From positions 3,117,958 through 3,181,957 of the forward strand of contig CAJNOP010000011.1 in the NCBI GenBank assembly GCA_905250075.1: a stretch of 64,000 nt of DNA, given 5' to 3'. Shown piece after piece: positions 51,901 to 63,378 of the stretch (positions within the stretch are counted from its first letter, which is position 1; every line of letters begins with the position of its first letter). A model generated the notes under the pieces. That model made no database searches, was not told the DNA's origin, and saw nothing but the letters and a program-made list of their open reading frames with translations. The DNA comes from Rotaria sp. Silwood1 (Eukaryota; Rotifera; Eurotatoria; Philodinida; Philodinidae). Both the position numbers and the translations under genes were made by a program.

Positions 51901-54067
51901 AGCAAATGATCTTCACATTATGAAAATAAGCGAAGAATTGATATCGTAAAATAATCAGTATAAATAGTTTGATTTAAGAGACGATATCATTTCTTGAAAT
52001 TGCTGATCTAATGTCGAAAGTTACGCGTCATTCATGTAGTCTTCTGAACGGTTACAAATCCTCGCATCGAAGCTAATCAATATCCAGCGGATATTTTCAC
52101 AGCCATAATACAGTTGTCAAGCTTTTACTTTACATAATAAAATATGCTGTTTAATTTCTACTAAAAACAGCAAATAAGTCAGAAATCATTTGATGTCTTT
52201 CTGCTTCTAAAATTTGATCAATATTGCTAAGCACATGTTTGCGTGTTACTGATGATACCGGAAAGGAACACTGTATTGATGTTAAACGTCATAATTGTAG
52301 ATATATACATGAATGCTTTTTCTCGCACCATAATACATGTTCATTCGTTTGATAGTTTATTTTTCTCTCCAAGTATGTAATTACTTCTTTATATGTTTCA
52401 TTGTCATCAGTAAATGAGTTTTCATTAAAAACAAAGTCTCTTAGTAAAATAATTTTGCTTTTCACTTCTATGATCTATTCTCAAGTATAATAAGTTGCTT
52501 GATCATAGTGGAATCGATTTTCATTTCTATACTTTTTCATACATAGCAGTTCAAAAAAGTAAACATATTTTGAAACATCAAAATTTCATATCTTGGTAGA
52601 TCGAATGCCGAGTACCCAACAGGCTCGCACGATACTAAATCTGGACAGTTTGTTTTTTTTTCTAGCGCGTACTTTGAATGAAAGTATTCTATTAAGGTTT
52701 AGTTGTGAAAGCTTCCACTAAGATCCTACTGTGGCGACACGGTAGGTGGTCGCCTATACTGGCATTTTCTTATTTCTTTTAGTTTTTGTGCATCTATCCC
52801 GCTGTGTTTTTTCTCTTTTTTATAATCATTTTTCATGCTCCTTATTCTAATGTATTTGTTTTATTTTATCTACGCTTGAGTTATCTGGCGTTTCACTTTC
52901 GCTCTTCAACCCTCCAAAAATTGATCGTAGACGAGGTCATGACATTTTCGGGAGATTCTTTTTTTTTTTACTTGAAAGAACATGTTATATTGCAGTATCT
53001 GACAGAGCATTTTTTTTTCTAAAACTCTTACTTTTTATGCGGAACAAAAGCATGATAAACTCAATGCCTGGACAAACTCTCAAAAAATGGTCATCTATTT
53101 ATAGAAGTGCTTTTTTTATATAATAATAAAAAATTTTAATTCAGAAAACAGACTCGGTAGTTTCATATGGTATTTCAAGCAGAAATAAAGAGCATTCGAC
53201 TACAGTGAATCTCTTTCAAGAATATTAGAATGTGCAATCATAAAATGATTGTTTTCAAGCAAATAATAACGGAAATAATCAAAAGTTCTGGCGAAAAACT
53301 AAGATACTAAATAAAACAAATCACATTGTTTATGAAAAATCTAGACTCGAAACATCGAGTAACAATATCTTCACGAAAGACATAAATAGAATCGATCATT
53401 TTTGATTCTGACCAAAAAAATCAATGTTTAGAATGAAAATATGTCGAAATTCAACACGAACTAAACTCAATATTTATATTTTTTATTTAATTTAGGTTAT
53501 TAATGATTAAACTTAATTGATAAAAAAGAAGAAGCAATAACAGAATATACACTTGTACTATCTGGTAGATAATCTAGTTTTCTGTTTAAAACTTACCGTT
53601 ATATGATTATAAATGCCTTGTGACCATCCAAATAAATCGATAAGTCGATAAAGTGATGCTAATTTACATCGAAGTAAACGTTCACTTTTAGAATAACTTG
53701 TTGAATCAACTCCACGTATATCATTAATTGGTACAATAACTGAACCGCCAGTACGTGATAATGATGATACTGTTGTCCACCGTGATGTATGTGGTAATAA
53801 TAATTCGGATATTTGTTGTAATGCAATTAATGATGCTGGATGTGGTCCGTGTTTTAATGCATCATTTATAATTGCTTCAAGTTCATCACGAAATTCTTTT
53901 GAATTTAATATTGTTTTAACACGTTGTCGTTGTCCCATTTGACGCATATCTTCTTTAACATCAGCTGGTCGTTCAAGTTCTCGACGGTTTTCATCATCAT
54001 CATCTTGAATTTGTGTTTGATTTTTTACAGGTGATTCAGTATGAGTACCATTTGTTGCTGTTGGCAT
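36974..54067 (-). CDS. hts: Adducin (spectrin-actin capping protein)
   Basis: Thirteen exons: 54067-53597, 51820-51721, 51661-51225, 51143-50896, 50806-50695, 50253-50050, 49977-49785, 49275-49216, 37932-37843, 37772-37713, 37604-37537, 37429-37385, 37111-36974. All junctions keep frame, giving 741 residues, the usual adducin length. Adducin caps and bundles actin and recruits spectrin at the membrane. Visible are the N-terminal aldolase-II-like head (from about 80; [47 protein letters not shown]), the neck with [24 protein letters not shown], a disordered tail, and the C-terminal basic MARCKS-related domain with [15 protein letters not shown], where calmodulin and PKC act in vertebrates. Intron 8 is 11.3 kb and contains another gene on the same strand. 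Exon 8 has a NAGNAG-type acceptor (TAGGAG), so a one-residue isoform is possible. The exon 9-12 assignments are small exons supported by phase and splice sites. Confidence 0.93.
38583..38585. other. Boundary note: gap between nested gene and adducin exon 9
   Basis: The stop codon of the nested gene ends at 38584, and the next adducin exon begins 651 bp further along the minus strand (37932). That stretch is A/T-rich with no exon and should hold the nested gene's 3' untranslated region. Confidence 0.4.
38584..47596 (-). CDS. Giant unrecognised protein with ~26 helix/beta-hairpin repeats, nested in adducin
   Basis: Two exons, 47596-45527 and 45465-38584, with a 61-bp phase-0 intron, encode about 2,983 residues. 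I recognise no family. Residues 1 to about 970 are low-complexity (Ser, Thr, Pro, Gln, poly-Pro such as [14 protein letters not shown]) with scattered conserved-looking islands: [14 protein letters not shown] (its RVQF fits a PP1-docking RVxF motif) and [20 protein letters not shown] at the exon junction. From about 985 to 2515 come some 26 diverged units averaging 59 residues: a helix with a wL/iL pattern, then Gly-x-Ile-x-x-Asp, a strand such as [24 protein letters not shown] or [12 protein letters not shown], and often a final Pro. About 2580-2825 is a distinct region ([29 protein letters not shown]), followed by an acidic and disordered tail. No signal peptide or transmembrane segment is seen. 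TAA lies in frame directly upstream of the chosen Met. Confidence 0.88.
47597..49215. other. Upstream part of adducin intron 8; candidate promoter and first exon of nested gene
   Basis: About 1.6 kb between adducin exon 8 and the first coding exon of the nested gene, so it must hold the nested gene's promoter if it is independently transcribed. A stretch at about 48884-48801 (minus) is exon-like: a short open frame ending in AAAG before a GTAAGA donor at 48800. It has no good acceptor upstream and would splice to the TTTAAG acceptor just before 47604, which fits a non-coding first exon. AT-rich with pyrimidine and purine runs elsewhere. Confidence 0.35.
51826..53596. other. Adducin intron 1 (1.78 kb)
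   Basis: The longest adducin intron other than the one holding the nested gene. No exon or recognised element is seen; part of it (52530-52760) is less AT-rich than its surroundings and may be an old insertion. Confidence 0.4.
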
Positions 54068-56845
54068 TTTATTATATTATAAAAACAAAAAATTAATTTA
54101 CTATCTAGAATACAAAAAAAAGATATTTTTATATATAATCAAAAAAAAGATTTTATGTTTTTCTCCAAGAGATCAATACAGAGGAAAAATAAAATTGAAT
54201 TTTGATTGATCTTTATGAAAAATATGTAATCACCAGGATAAACCTACAATAAAGACAAGAATAGATGTGATTATATAAAATGTAATTTGATGAAAGAAAA
54301 AAACTTTCAAATGTCAAATGCTAATTATATTGGCGTGTTATTCATAAGGAGAAACCAGTGAGACTGGAAGAAAACTAGTATGATTCAGATTCTTAGATCT
54401 TCCTTTTAGAATTACAATTGCAAATCATAAGTCTCAAAGTATTCGAAAAGTTTCAGTCGGAATCAAAGGTTTCTCTTCGAATCATTGAATCTTTGAAAAT
54501 GGTATTATTTTAGAGAAAATTGACTTTTCTACACTATTTAACCTTTTGTTCGCAGATTTATTTTTCCAATTTGATTGTGAATATAATTTACTTTAAAAAT
54601 TATTGGCGATCATAATTCTTGCATTCAGACTTAATTAAAAGATGCAATACTGTGACCAGTGACATCTATATCAGAACACAAGAAAATATTGAGAAGATTT
54701 GTGTTACCATTTTTCAGTCTCGTCGTTAAAAGGCTAATATCTCAAGAAAGAAATTTCTATTTCGATTGAATTTTGTTTTAGAATATTTTAGAGATCATAA
54801 AATAATGATGATAAGTATAGTTTTAAATTAAAATACTCTACTATAAGCCATAATTTTAATAAAATGTGTATAACTGTAAAGCATCAAATTAATTGGTATT
54901 TGACACTTAAGAATGCTTTTTTTGTAAGATAATACATCGATATTAAACGAAATAAATTTCATTTAAAAAGTTCTCAATAATTAAATAGAGGAAGCGATTT
55001 ATCTTGAGAATGTATTAAAAAAAATGCAATATTTTACTAAATCTACCTATAGAAATCTATCTATTTAATACATTCATTTATTCACATGCTGATCTCGTAT
55101 AATGAAAAAGAATCAGAAATCTCTAAAACTAAATGTATAAAGTCATTAACAAAAAAAAAATTTTACGTTAACGCTTGATTGAACTATATATGATCATTAA
55201 TTGCTGCTCGATTATCTACTGAACCTATATTAATAAAATGATTTGTTACTTGACAAAGCAACAGAAAAAAAGACCTTCTTCTATTGTAGATACAGCTGTT
55301 AAAGCTGGTGCTCTGACCATGAATTAAATATTTTCTATCTCACAGACTTTTATCAACAAAATGCATAGAAGGAAACACTAGCAGCATTATTATTAACTAT
55401 TGTATTACTGTAATCTAATATATTAAATTCAAATCAACTAATCCAAGACCAACTTTAAATCTAATAGTCTTTTTTCTTACCGAAAGACTTGTCAGCAAAT
55501 CCGTTTGCGGCTAAAATGTCCAAATGACATGTGCGTTTTACCTACATTATACTAATATAAAATACATTGTGAACAAAACTTTTTTTATTTGCGCAAAAAT
55601 CAATAACTGCACTATTTAGAACATTCATAAATGTATTCAAACCATTCAAATTTCGAGAAGAACTTTGTCTAAGTCTTGCTGTTAATGTCACTCAGCGCTT
55701 CTTTTCCCGATAATAAGGTACTATCACAGTTGACTTTTTCTCTTTGCTAGGCAAAACATGCTTATTGACCCCTGACTTTTTACCCCCCGTTCCTATAACC
55801 GGTGAGAATCACAAAGTCTTGACTTAAAACTTACACTCATTATACTTTTTTCCGAAAAACATTATGTAAGTTCCTTTAGTCTAACAAAAAAAAAACATTA
55901 ATCTGTGCTATGATTCATACGGATCATAAAAACTACTCATTTAATTCAAATCATAAAAATACTTTATATCTTAAATAACGTTCATTGATAAAACTTAAAC
56001 TGAATTAAAGTAGTATATATATAGAACAAATAGATGATATACTTTAACAAACAATTTTATTGAATTTCATTAATGACTCAAATAAATTTGAATGTAAATT
56101 TTTCATTGTTTTTTTTTTGATTAATCAGTAGATTTATCAATTCAGATCAAGTTAATCATACTCTCGAAGGACATACTAAATGAAAAATGGTTTTTTTTTC
56201 AATATTGGTTAACATATGGGCATGAATACAAATAATAATGAACAAAGAGGTTGTCCTTTTTCTTTAGGATTGAATTAGAAAGCAATGCATGTATATATTC
56301 TCTATTGTATTTTTGATGAATTTAGTTTCGGATAATTTACACCAAATGAAAAACATTAAAACAACTTTTATTGATGTTTAGATTGCTAATGATTTTTTAG
56401 GTTGAAGTTGTTTTTTTTTCATTATACTTTCATCTAATTGATTGATTGTTCTATTTTCTAATAAACGGATGTGCTTAACTGACATTGACAAAAACAATAA
56501 AACAGTACTACTTAATAATTTCATTCTTTGTCATGTTCTATTTTTCATCTGTCATCAAGAACTAATTGTCCTTCTTTGGAAATACCAAAAAAAAACATTT
56601 CTTTTAACTAATAGTGCAAAATGTACTTTTCTTACATAATTAAATTACAGCAAAGACAGTCTATTGGTTTTTACTTGAACGATATTCTATAGAGATTTTT
56701 CAAACGAAATTAGTTCTACATATCTCATTTGATTAATCGAACAAAATAGACTTTCATATTGTAATTACCATTTTTCATCAATAGACAATGATATTTCCAA
56801 GAATAAAATTTAAAGAAAGAAAAAGAAATCCAAATTCTATAATCA
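54068..56845. other. Intergenic region between adducin and SMYD genes
   Basis: About 2.8 kb, AT-rich, with no supported exon. It contains the adducin promoter region. A short G/C-rich patch with a run of C (about 55740-55805) has no identifiable content. Confidence 0.45.
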
Positions 56846-57946
56846 TCAATTAATTTGTCTTTGTTTAATAGATATTTCTAATTGATATTGTTCACATAAT
56901 TTTTTTGTTTCTTGTGTTAATGGATGATTTTCTCCCATAGATATTTGTACACGTTCATAAGTATTTTTCATAGTTGATTGAAGAATTAAATCCGATATAG
57001 TTTCACTTAATAATAATTCTAATTTTAAATGTTTAACATGTTGTAATGATACATAAGCATGATAGTATGGTAAAATATCATCATAATAATTTAATAAATT
57101 TTTACTTGATTGATATGCATTTAAATAATCATTTTTATTTATAAATTTATCCATTTGTTGTTCTTCATAATGAATTTTTTCTAATAAAATTAATTCGTTT
57201 TTATTATTTTCTAAACAACGTTTACATTGACAATTAAAATAATAATTATTCCGTAAAAGATCTTGTCGATTTTCATATGTATCTAATAAATCAATATAAT
57301 TTATAGTCCATTCATTGTTTTGATCATTTGATATAATTCGAACAGTTAAATAAATACCATTGAATATTGTATGACATGCTGGTCGACATGAATGATTATA
57401 TATAGTTGCATCTAAATATAAACCATAACCAATAGATTTTAAATCAATTGTATCATGTATTGTTAATGTATTTATAATTAAACGACAATAAAGTTCAAAT
57501 AATATTTTATCATCAATATCATTTAATAAATTCCATGATTTTAAATATTGATTTATTAATTGAAATGTTTTATAACGTTGTTTATCATTATAAATATCAT
57601 TTTCATGTGTTTTAAGATCATTTAAACAACGTTTTGTATGAGAATTATCTTCTTTACCATGATCTTGTTTATAACGTATAATTAAACGTAAAAAAAGTCT
57701 TATTAAATCATATTCATTTAGAATTTCATGTAAATGTAAACATTCATATTTATGATAAATCCAATCTTTTCGTTGACATGATATTGAACAATATGATATA
57801 CGATGACATTTTGAACAACGTTTTAAATCATTTGATGAATTTAAACATTGTGAACAATATGTTGTTGTTATTGTTGATGATGATGATGAAAGTATATGAA
57901 CATAAGGTAATATCGATGACAAAAGATTTGTACCACAGTTGACCAT
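56846..57946 (-). CDS. SMYD-family SET/MYND lysine methyltransferase, N-terminus short
   Basis: A single exon of 366 codons. The MYND zinc finger is complete (C31 to C69: CSQC, RCSKC, SYCSISCQ, HKYEC). It is followed by the SET-I helices, the SET core with YNHSCRPAC (the NHSC motif that helps bind S-adenosylmethionine), the WTINYIDLL strand with the catalytic-region Tyr, the post-SET cysteines FNCQCKRC, and a helical C-terminal TPR-like domain. This order is that of SMYD proteins, closest in layout to SMYD3. Odd: family members normally begin about 20 residues earlier with an R-G-x-G-type SET-N segment that contacts the cofactor, and the first Met here (57946) comes after it, preceded by an in-frame TAA. 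An AAAAG acceptor abuts the ATG, so an upstream exon could exist; a GTGAGT donor at 58416 fits a first exon, but no coding SET-N was found there. Confidence 0.8.
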   Translation of the reverse strand: MVNCGTNLLSSILPYVHILSSSSSTITTTYCSQCLNSSNDLKRCSKCHRISYCSISCQRKDWIYHKYECLHLHEILNEYDLIRLFLRLIIRYKQDHGKEDNSHTKRCLNDLKTHENDIYNDKQRYKTFQLINQYLKSWNLLNDIDDKILFELYCRLIINTLTIHDTIDLKSIGYGLYLDATIYNHSCRPACHTIFNGIYLTVRIISNDQNNEWTINYIDLLDTYENRQDLLRNNYYFNCQCKRCLENNKNELILLEKIHYEEQQMDKFINKNDYLNAYQSSKNLLNYYDDILPYYHAYVSLQHVKHLKLELLLSETISDLILQSTMKNTYERVQISMGENHPLTQETKKLCEQYQLEISIKQRQIN

Positions 57947-60900
57947 CTTTTAATCTATATATTTCTATCTGTAGTAAATATGTGTAGTGTTCAGTTACAT
58001 TATATGACAAAAAGAACAGAAGAAGAAAGAGAAAAAAAAACCACAAATAACTATTGCCGTAAGTGATAGATGGTATGGCATTCTCTAACGATGCCGACCC
58101 GACAAGAGAACGAGAGAGAGAGAGAAAGAAAGAGATCCTCACAAGGGAAATCGATTTTTTTTTTCGCATACGCTGATGGTTTATAGCACTACTCTTTACC
58201 ATAAAATAAAAACAAAATAAGAAAGAGCGAATTAGATCATATGGAGGATGAACAGAAAAACATCGAGAAGATGAAGACGAGCATAAACTAACCACTAGAA
58301 CAACTGCTACTATTCTATACATATCCAATATCAGTCAAGGCGAGGTCATCCAGCGGCAGCAATATGAACTAACAGTTAAAGAAAAGAACGAACATGCAAG
58401 CATTTTATACACTCACCCGATAAATGGAACACATAGAGAACAGATAATCTCTGATGACGATGATGATGGTGTTGGTTAGCATAAAGAAAAGACGAAAAAA
58501 AAGCTGATCTCGTTTATTTACGAGACTAAGAGGAAGAGAAAAAGTGGAAACCAATAATACAATATATTCATTAGTGATTCTTGCTTCTTTTTTTTCCCTC
58601 ATTGTCAATCAATCAATTTGCATGAGAGAGAATATAATTAAAGAAGTTGATATCATAGAAGACAAAGATGTCTACATGATAAGCATGTCTCGACTAGTAG
58701 ATAGTGATGAACATCATCATTCATCAATTTGTTTAGCTTGCTTCTTTTACGAATTAAATGAACGAGAATGACATCACACACTAGAAATATTTACATAACT
58801 TATGAGCAAAAATGAAAATAATGCATTTCATTTGGGAATGAATATAAGAGATACTAAGACAATATATCAAATAGATCTTCATTTTTTCTCTATAAAAATT
58901 CAAATAAAATCAATGAGAAAATTAAAAGTAAATAAGAAAAAGATAAAACAATTTCGATTGCGAATTCTCAAAAGAGTAATTTAAAAAAAACCAATTAAGA
59001 AAAATAAAGCACAGTTCGTGACAAAAAGAAATTCTCGTTTTCAGAATAAATAGAAAAAAAAAACTTAGGTAGACAGAATACAAAGAACAAGAAAATTTAA
59101 CACTGGTCAAAAGCCGCAAAATTTTAAGTCAATGGCGGCCATTAGTACTTTGTAGATGGCATATGATAACCAATAAAAGAATCGTTGTTCACCTCTAAAC
59201 TCACGTGTTAAGTGATAAATTTATCTCCATTTTTTTTACAACAATCTTATTCTGAATTTACAAGGAAACTTTTACTCAACAAAAAAAGAAATTTATATAT
59301 AGTTGCAATAGATGTCGCTCATTATTCGAAAGCTTTAATCATCATCGATGATTTGAGAGTTTTTTTTATATATTGAGTAAAGCAGAGAATTTAAAATCAT
59401 GTTTAACATTCCATTCCAAAAGTATCGTTATTTTTTATATGTTGAAAAATAGATATGTGTTCATTCCAAAACATTTTTTTTGACAGATATTTACAAAAAA
59501 ATTAGAAGAGAAAGTCTCGATTGATGAAAACGTGTTTTTCCAAATGTAACTATGGTTTTTAAGCAAAGAAGAAATTTAAGTAATTCCTAGAATTTTCAAA
59601 AACTATGTGACTCAAGTATGGTCGAGCAATTGTATTGTATACGTCTATAATCAATTGTTCAACTTTTGTTTAAAAAAGAAGTTTTCGATTTTATAATTGA
59701 ATCTTATGAAGGAAGTACCCTCATTGTAACTCGCTGTTAGAGGTCATATTGAGCCACAAACAAATCTCGGAAAGAGACAGGTGTAATGATTATTAGAATA
59801 TTCCTTTGTCAACATATAAAATTTTCAAATAAACTCGATTTTTGTAACATGTTTATCATAAACGAATACTTGTTGAAAATTCAATATATCGTCCAAGGAA
59901 TATTGTTTTTTACTTAAACTTTCTGGTTGAAATATCATTCTTTTATTCAGGAAATACCTAAAATGGGTCCAAAATTCAGTAAAATGGTCGTATATACGTT
60001 CTGAAAGCACAGAAACAAAATCTTTTTGCGGTAGTTCTCTGGTTAGTATGAAGTTTCCATCAAGAAAGTCCACTTTAACATGCATCTATAAAGCGAAGGA
60101 GAAACAACTAAAATCAGATTTTTAAAATTAAACTGATTAACCTAAATTTTTTGGCACTATTTAGATAAGTTGACAGTTAGTTAAATGATATTTTTTTGCG
60201 CTTCTGGATTAAGAATCACATTGATTGCGATACTTAACATCGATCTCATTTGAAATCGATTCGGTATAAAACATAGATATTTTGCCAGGTCACAATGAGT
60301 ACTTATAAAGGCATCTAAAAAATGTCGTAACAATATCGAAATATTATTCAACGTTTTAAATCAGATTATATCTCGGGTAGGTATTCGTATGTCTTCATCA
60401 CGACGTGTCTTAGTATTCCGATAAGATAGATTGATCTCGCATGCGTTAACAACAAAAAACTGTTTGTTTATGTCGAAATTTTGTGTGTCTATTGGTTTTG
60501 AGTTTACAGTATGCCTGAACAATCAAGTGCCATAGTGCCATAAATTCACACGCCTGGTACAGCCGCCGTCGCACTTTTGCGGTGCCTGCTCATCTGAGAC
60601 GAATTCAAACCCTGATTCTGGAGCCCGTTACAGGCAATACAGATTGTCTGTCGCTCATGTTTTTTTATATATATTCAATAAAAAACTTCGTTTTCTTACT
60701 AAGAAACTTAGATGTCCACATATAGAGTAGAGTATCTTTGCCATCGGCAGACGAAAAATTTATTTGTGACATCAAAAAACAATTTTTATAACTTGATTGG
60801 TCTTCAGTAGATAAAGTTTCTATACATTTCACCGGATTCTGATAGAATGTTCAGTTTCCATTTTGTTTTTATTAGATTAAATACTCAAGAGTCTACTCCA

Positions 60901-61275
60901 TGATCTTCCATAGTAATTATCCTATATGTTTGTTCAAGATAATCATAATCTACCTCCGTATATGCTGTTCATCATTTTGTATTTACTTTTTAACTTTTGT
61001 GATAGCGAGACTAAAAATGTTAACCATCGAATCTTTGGCTTTTTGACAATGAATGTCATGCATAAGACTTTAAATTGTCCATTTTTGTATTGGTGATTAA
61101 ATAAACTCAATTAGAAAAATAAAATGTTATTTTTGTTGAAAATTTGGCAAATGCATTCTTTTTATTTATCTTATTGACAGCTATCATGAAACTTTTCAAC
61201 TATTTAAAAACCAACATTTACAAGATTTATTACGTAGAATATATTGTAAAAGTTTCGTTGTTCTGAAGTTCTTGC
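57947..61275. other. Gene-poor interval
   Basis: About 3.3 kb with one doubtful minus-strand frame at 60085-59825 (86 codons, FLDGNFILTRELPQKDF and IFQPESLSKKQYSLDDI; composition more protein-like than neighbouring frames, no domain recognised). The sequence near 60550-60655 is GC-richer than its surroundings but matches no tRNA fold I could build. Nothing else was supported. Confidence 0.4.
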
Positions 61276-61474
61276 TTATTGCATTAGTTCTGCAACAGCC
61301 ATATCAACCATCATTTGATCTTAATCAGCAGTAGTCTTTCGCGGTGCTCCGGATTGAGAACGGTCGGGGAGATTTTTTGTTTCTTTCCAACGATTTAGCC
61401 AGTTAGTTACGGTCTTCGGATTACATTTCATGATCTTGACAACCTTATGGGAGCTCAGTTGTGGGCCGTTCTTG
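61276..61474 (-). pseudogene. Tc1/mariner-like transposase helix-turn-helix fragment
   Basis: The minus strand encodes LSSHKVVKIMKCNPKTVTNW, then LNRWKETKNLPDRSQSGAPR and KTTAD, an in-frame TAA, and DQMMVDMAVAELMQ. This matches the second helix-turn-helix and GRPR-like linker that open Tc1-type transposases (Arg-Ser-Gly-x-Pro-Arg-Lys-Thr-Thr). The catalytic domain is missing. The 5' side of the fragment ends abruptly against the GT-rich array at 61478. It is a dead scrap. Confidence 0.6.
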
Positions 61475-61477
61475 AGA

Positions 61478-61644
61478 GTGTGGGCGTGGACGTGGGTGTG
61501 GGTGTGGACGTGGGTATGTGGGGGTGGGTGTGGGTGTGGGTGTCGTTGAGACAAGGCCCCACCCCACCCACACCCATATCCCACACCATCCACACCCCAC
61601 ACCCAAACCCAAACCGACACACCCACACCCACACATCCACACCC
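61478..61644. repeat. Head-to-head GT-rich, telomere-like inverted arrays
   Basis: On the plus strand, 61478-61543 is a G-rich array of GTGGGTGTGGAC/TGTGGG-like units. After a 13-bp spacer, 61557-61644 is its C-rich counterpart (CCCACA, CCCAAA). The two arms are reverse complements in pattern, so G-strands from both sides point toward the centre. The unit is close to TGTGGG, which I recall as the telomeric repeat of the bdelloid Adineta vaga. Units are imperfect (CGTGGG, TATGTGGGG). Several overlapping frames in this stretch are by-products of the repeat. Confidence 0.85.
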
Positions 61645-61756
61645 TGTTTCAGCTTCAAAGGAGCTGCATTGAGAAGCTTTTTCATAAGTGCCAATCTAGA
61701 TTGATATCAACGAGAGTGAAATACAAACATGGGAATCTATTGATTTACGTGAAATA

Positions 61757-63194
61757 CTATTTTGAGTTCTGTAAGAGGAAGTTTTGTTTGACACTCTTTG
61801 CTATGGCTTCTAAAACTTGATAGCTTCCTGTTCGTAGATTGTGTAACATGTTCGTTTCCGATGCGAGATCGAGACTAGTAGTACCTGTTGTGATGCGCTT
61901 AGTTTCTAGGAAATCTACAACCTGCTCTTGGTTCTCTCTTGCTTTTGTCCAATCTCGTTTCATGATGTATATATAAACACACATTTTGTGTACAATGATA
62001 ACATAACTCGATTTTGGTGGAAGTTCATGCATATTTAATACATTCGTAGCGAACTGCAACGCGATTTCGAACTCACCTTGTTGTAGAAAAATCTTAACAA
62101 TATTGATATTGACTGTTACATTTTGGAGCAAGTCTCTTACATTTGAGCTGTCTGGTTGATTCACGCATTGTAAGTAAAGTCAAGAGCTAGGTCTGTATTA
62201 CCACATTGTTCGGCTTCTTGTGCTTTCTGTAATAATGATTCTCGTTCACTGAAATGATTGCTGCCTAAGAGATGTCGTAACTCATTTTGTGTTATCGTTT
62301 GAGGATTTGATAGATCCTGGTTTCGTCCATTATTAGAGCTAATAAAACCCATACTTTGAAGTAAAATTTCAGGATTTATTATACTAGACAATGGTTGTAC
62401 TGCATGGTAGAGTCGTTCCCGAAAGTTTCTGGGATCGACTTCATGAAGAGAGTCGAATGATGCTATTTCTGTAATAAGGCTCACCAGATCGGGAGCAATA
62501 GTAGCTGTGATTTGCCGACTTTCGTCAGACACACTATGCCGTATAAAGTCTAATGCACCATTTTCACTTAGTAAAGCTTTCAAGCTATCAAAATGTACTT
62601 TGATACCTTTGCACAAATATTCGAAGAGCGGATCAATCCGTTGCTCTCTAACGAATCGAGTTTTAGCCATATCGTACATTACAATTGCTTTACGTCGCTC
62701 ACCCATTTTCAGAAGGAGAAATGCCAATGCGAGCATCGCTCCTGATTCGTGTCGCCAATCAATCATCTCGAATGACACTAAAGGTTGAATATTGAAAATG
62801 ACTTTTTTGAACTGTGCGAATTGTTCATCATCTCGTGTGCACATTGACAAACGAATAAGAGTAACTCCATCTTCGACTTCATCAAAAGATTCGATACGAA
62901 AAACAGCACCCATGGCTAGTAAAATTTCTCCTTCGTCGGCAACGGCGCTTAAATGAGATACATTAGCGAATGAAGGTACACAATCGCCGAGTGATGTATC
63001 GATCGAAACCTCAAATATAACTGATTCATGTTCGGGTCTTAATTGACCTGATCCAGAAAATATCGATGCTACTTGTCGATCCTCGGTTGTCGAAACAAAC
63101 GAATTGATTGACATCAGATTACCTCGGTTACGTTTCCATTTAGCGTACTCTCCAGCCGTTATTTGCTGCCCTCGATAGACTTTTAATACGCATC
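61757..63194 (-). pseudogene. ADP-ribosyltransferase-TPR gene with a frameshift
   Basis: An exon starting at 63194 (acceptor TTTAG) encodes an R-S-E-type mono-ADP-ribosyltransferase fold: the Arg strand VYRGQQ, the SINSFVSTT motif with the STT serine-threonine element, and an ADEGEILLAMGAVFRI strand holding the E-x-E catalytic glutamates. A helical region and TPR-like helices follow. The frame stops at 62161, and the TPR-like continuation (QQGEFEIALQFATNVLNM) runs one frame over from about 62175 to a stop at 61757, with no splice signals at the switch. One base appears to be missing near 62165-62180. Upstream, a 75-bp exon (63378-63304) splices in phase to 63194, but the N-terminus was not found and may lie beyond the gap at 63719. 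Such enzymes modify host proteins in animals and are numerous in bdelloids. Whether the break is real or an assembly error is undecided. Confidence 0.7.
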
Positions 63195-63303
63195 CTAAAT
63201 TCGAATTAAAAAAATATCATCAGCTCTTTTGCTTGCAAAGCATGAGATTGATAACGATTCATGAAAACTATTGTGTACAAACGATAATTCACCTTCCTTT
63301 TAC

Positions 63304-63378
63304 CTTTATTACAGGCTCTGATAAACATATTTAGCTTGTGCTCTATCATTATTTGATTATAAGAGTACTTATTTGCAA
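63304..63378 (-). CDS. Candidate upstream exon of the ADP-ribosyltransferase gene
   Basis: Bounded by a CACAG acceptor and a GTAAAA donor, 75 bp, in phase with the exon at 63194, with a predicted helix KLNMFIRACNK just before the VYRGQQ strand. Short, so chance is not excluded. A further possible exon ends at a CAG/GTAAAT donor at 63476 but is out of phase with this one. Confidence 0.4.

Noticed and set aside
58544-58771. Plus-strand frame with a hydrophobic start resembling a secreted peptide
   Set aside because: It has no ATG at the start (GTG only), no homology recognised and lies in simple AT-rich DNA.
60540-60660. GC-richer patch with GGTTTGAATTC, suggestive of a tRNA B-box or SINE head
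   Set aside because: No cloverleaf, A-box or T-stem pairing could be built on either strand.
61447-61704. Several His/Thr/Pro/Gly/Val-rich frames on both strands
   Set aside because: All are translations of the GT-rich inverted arrays.
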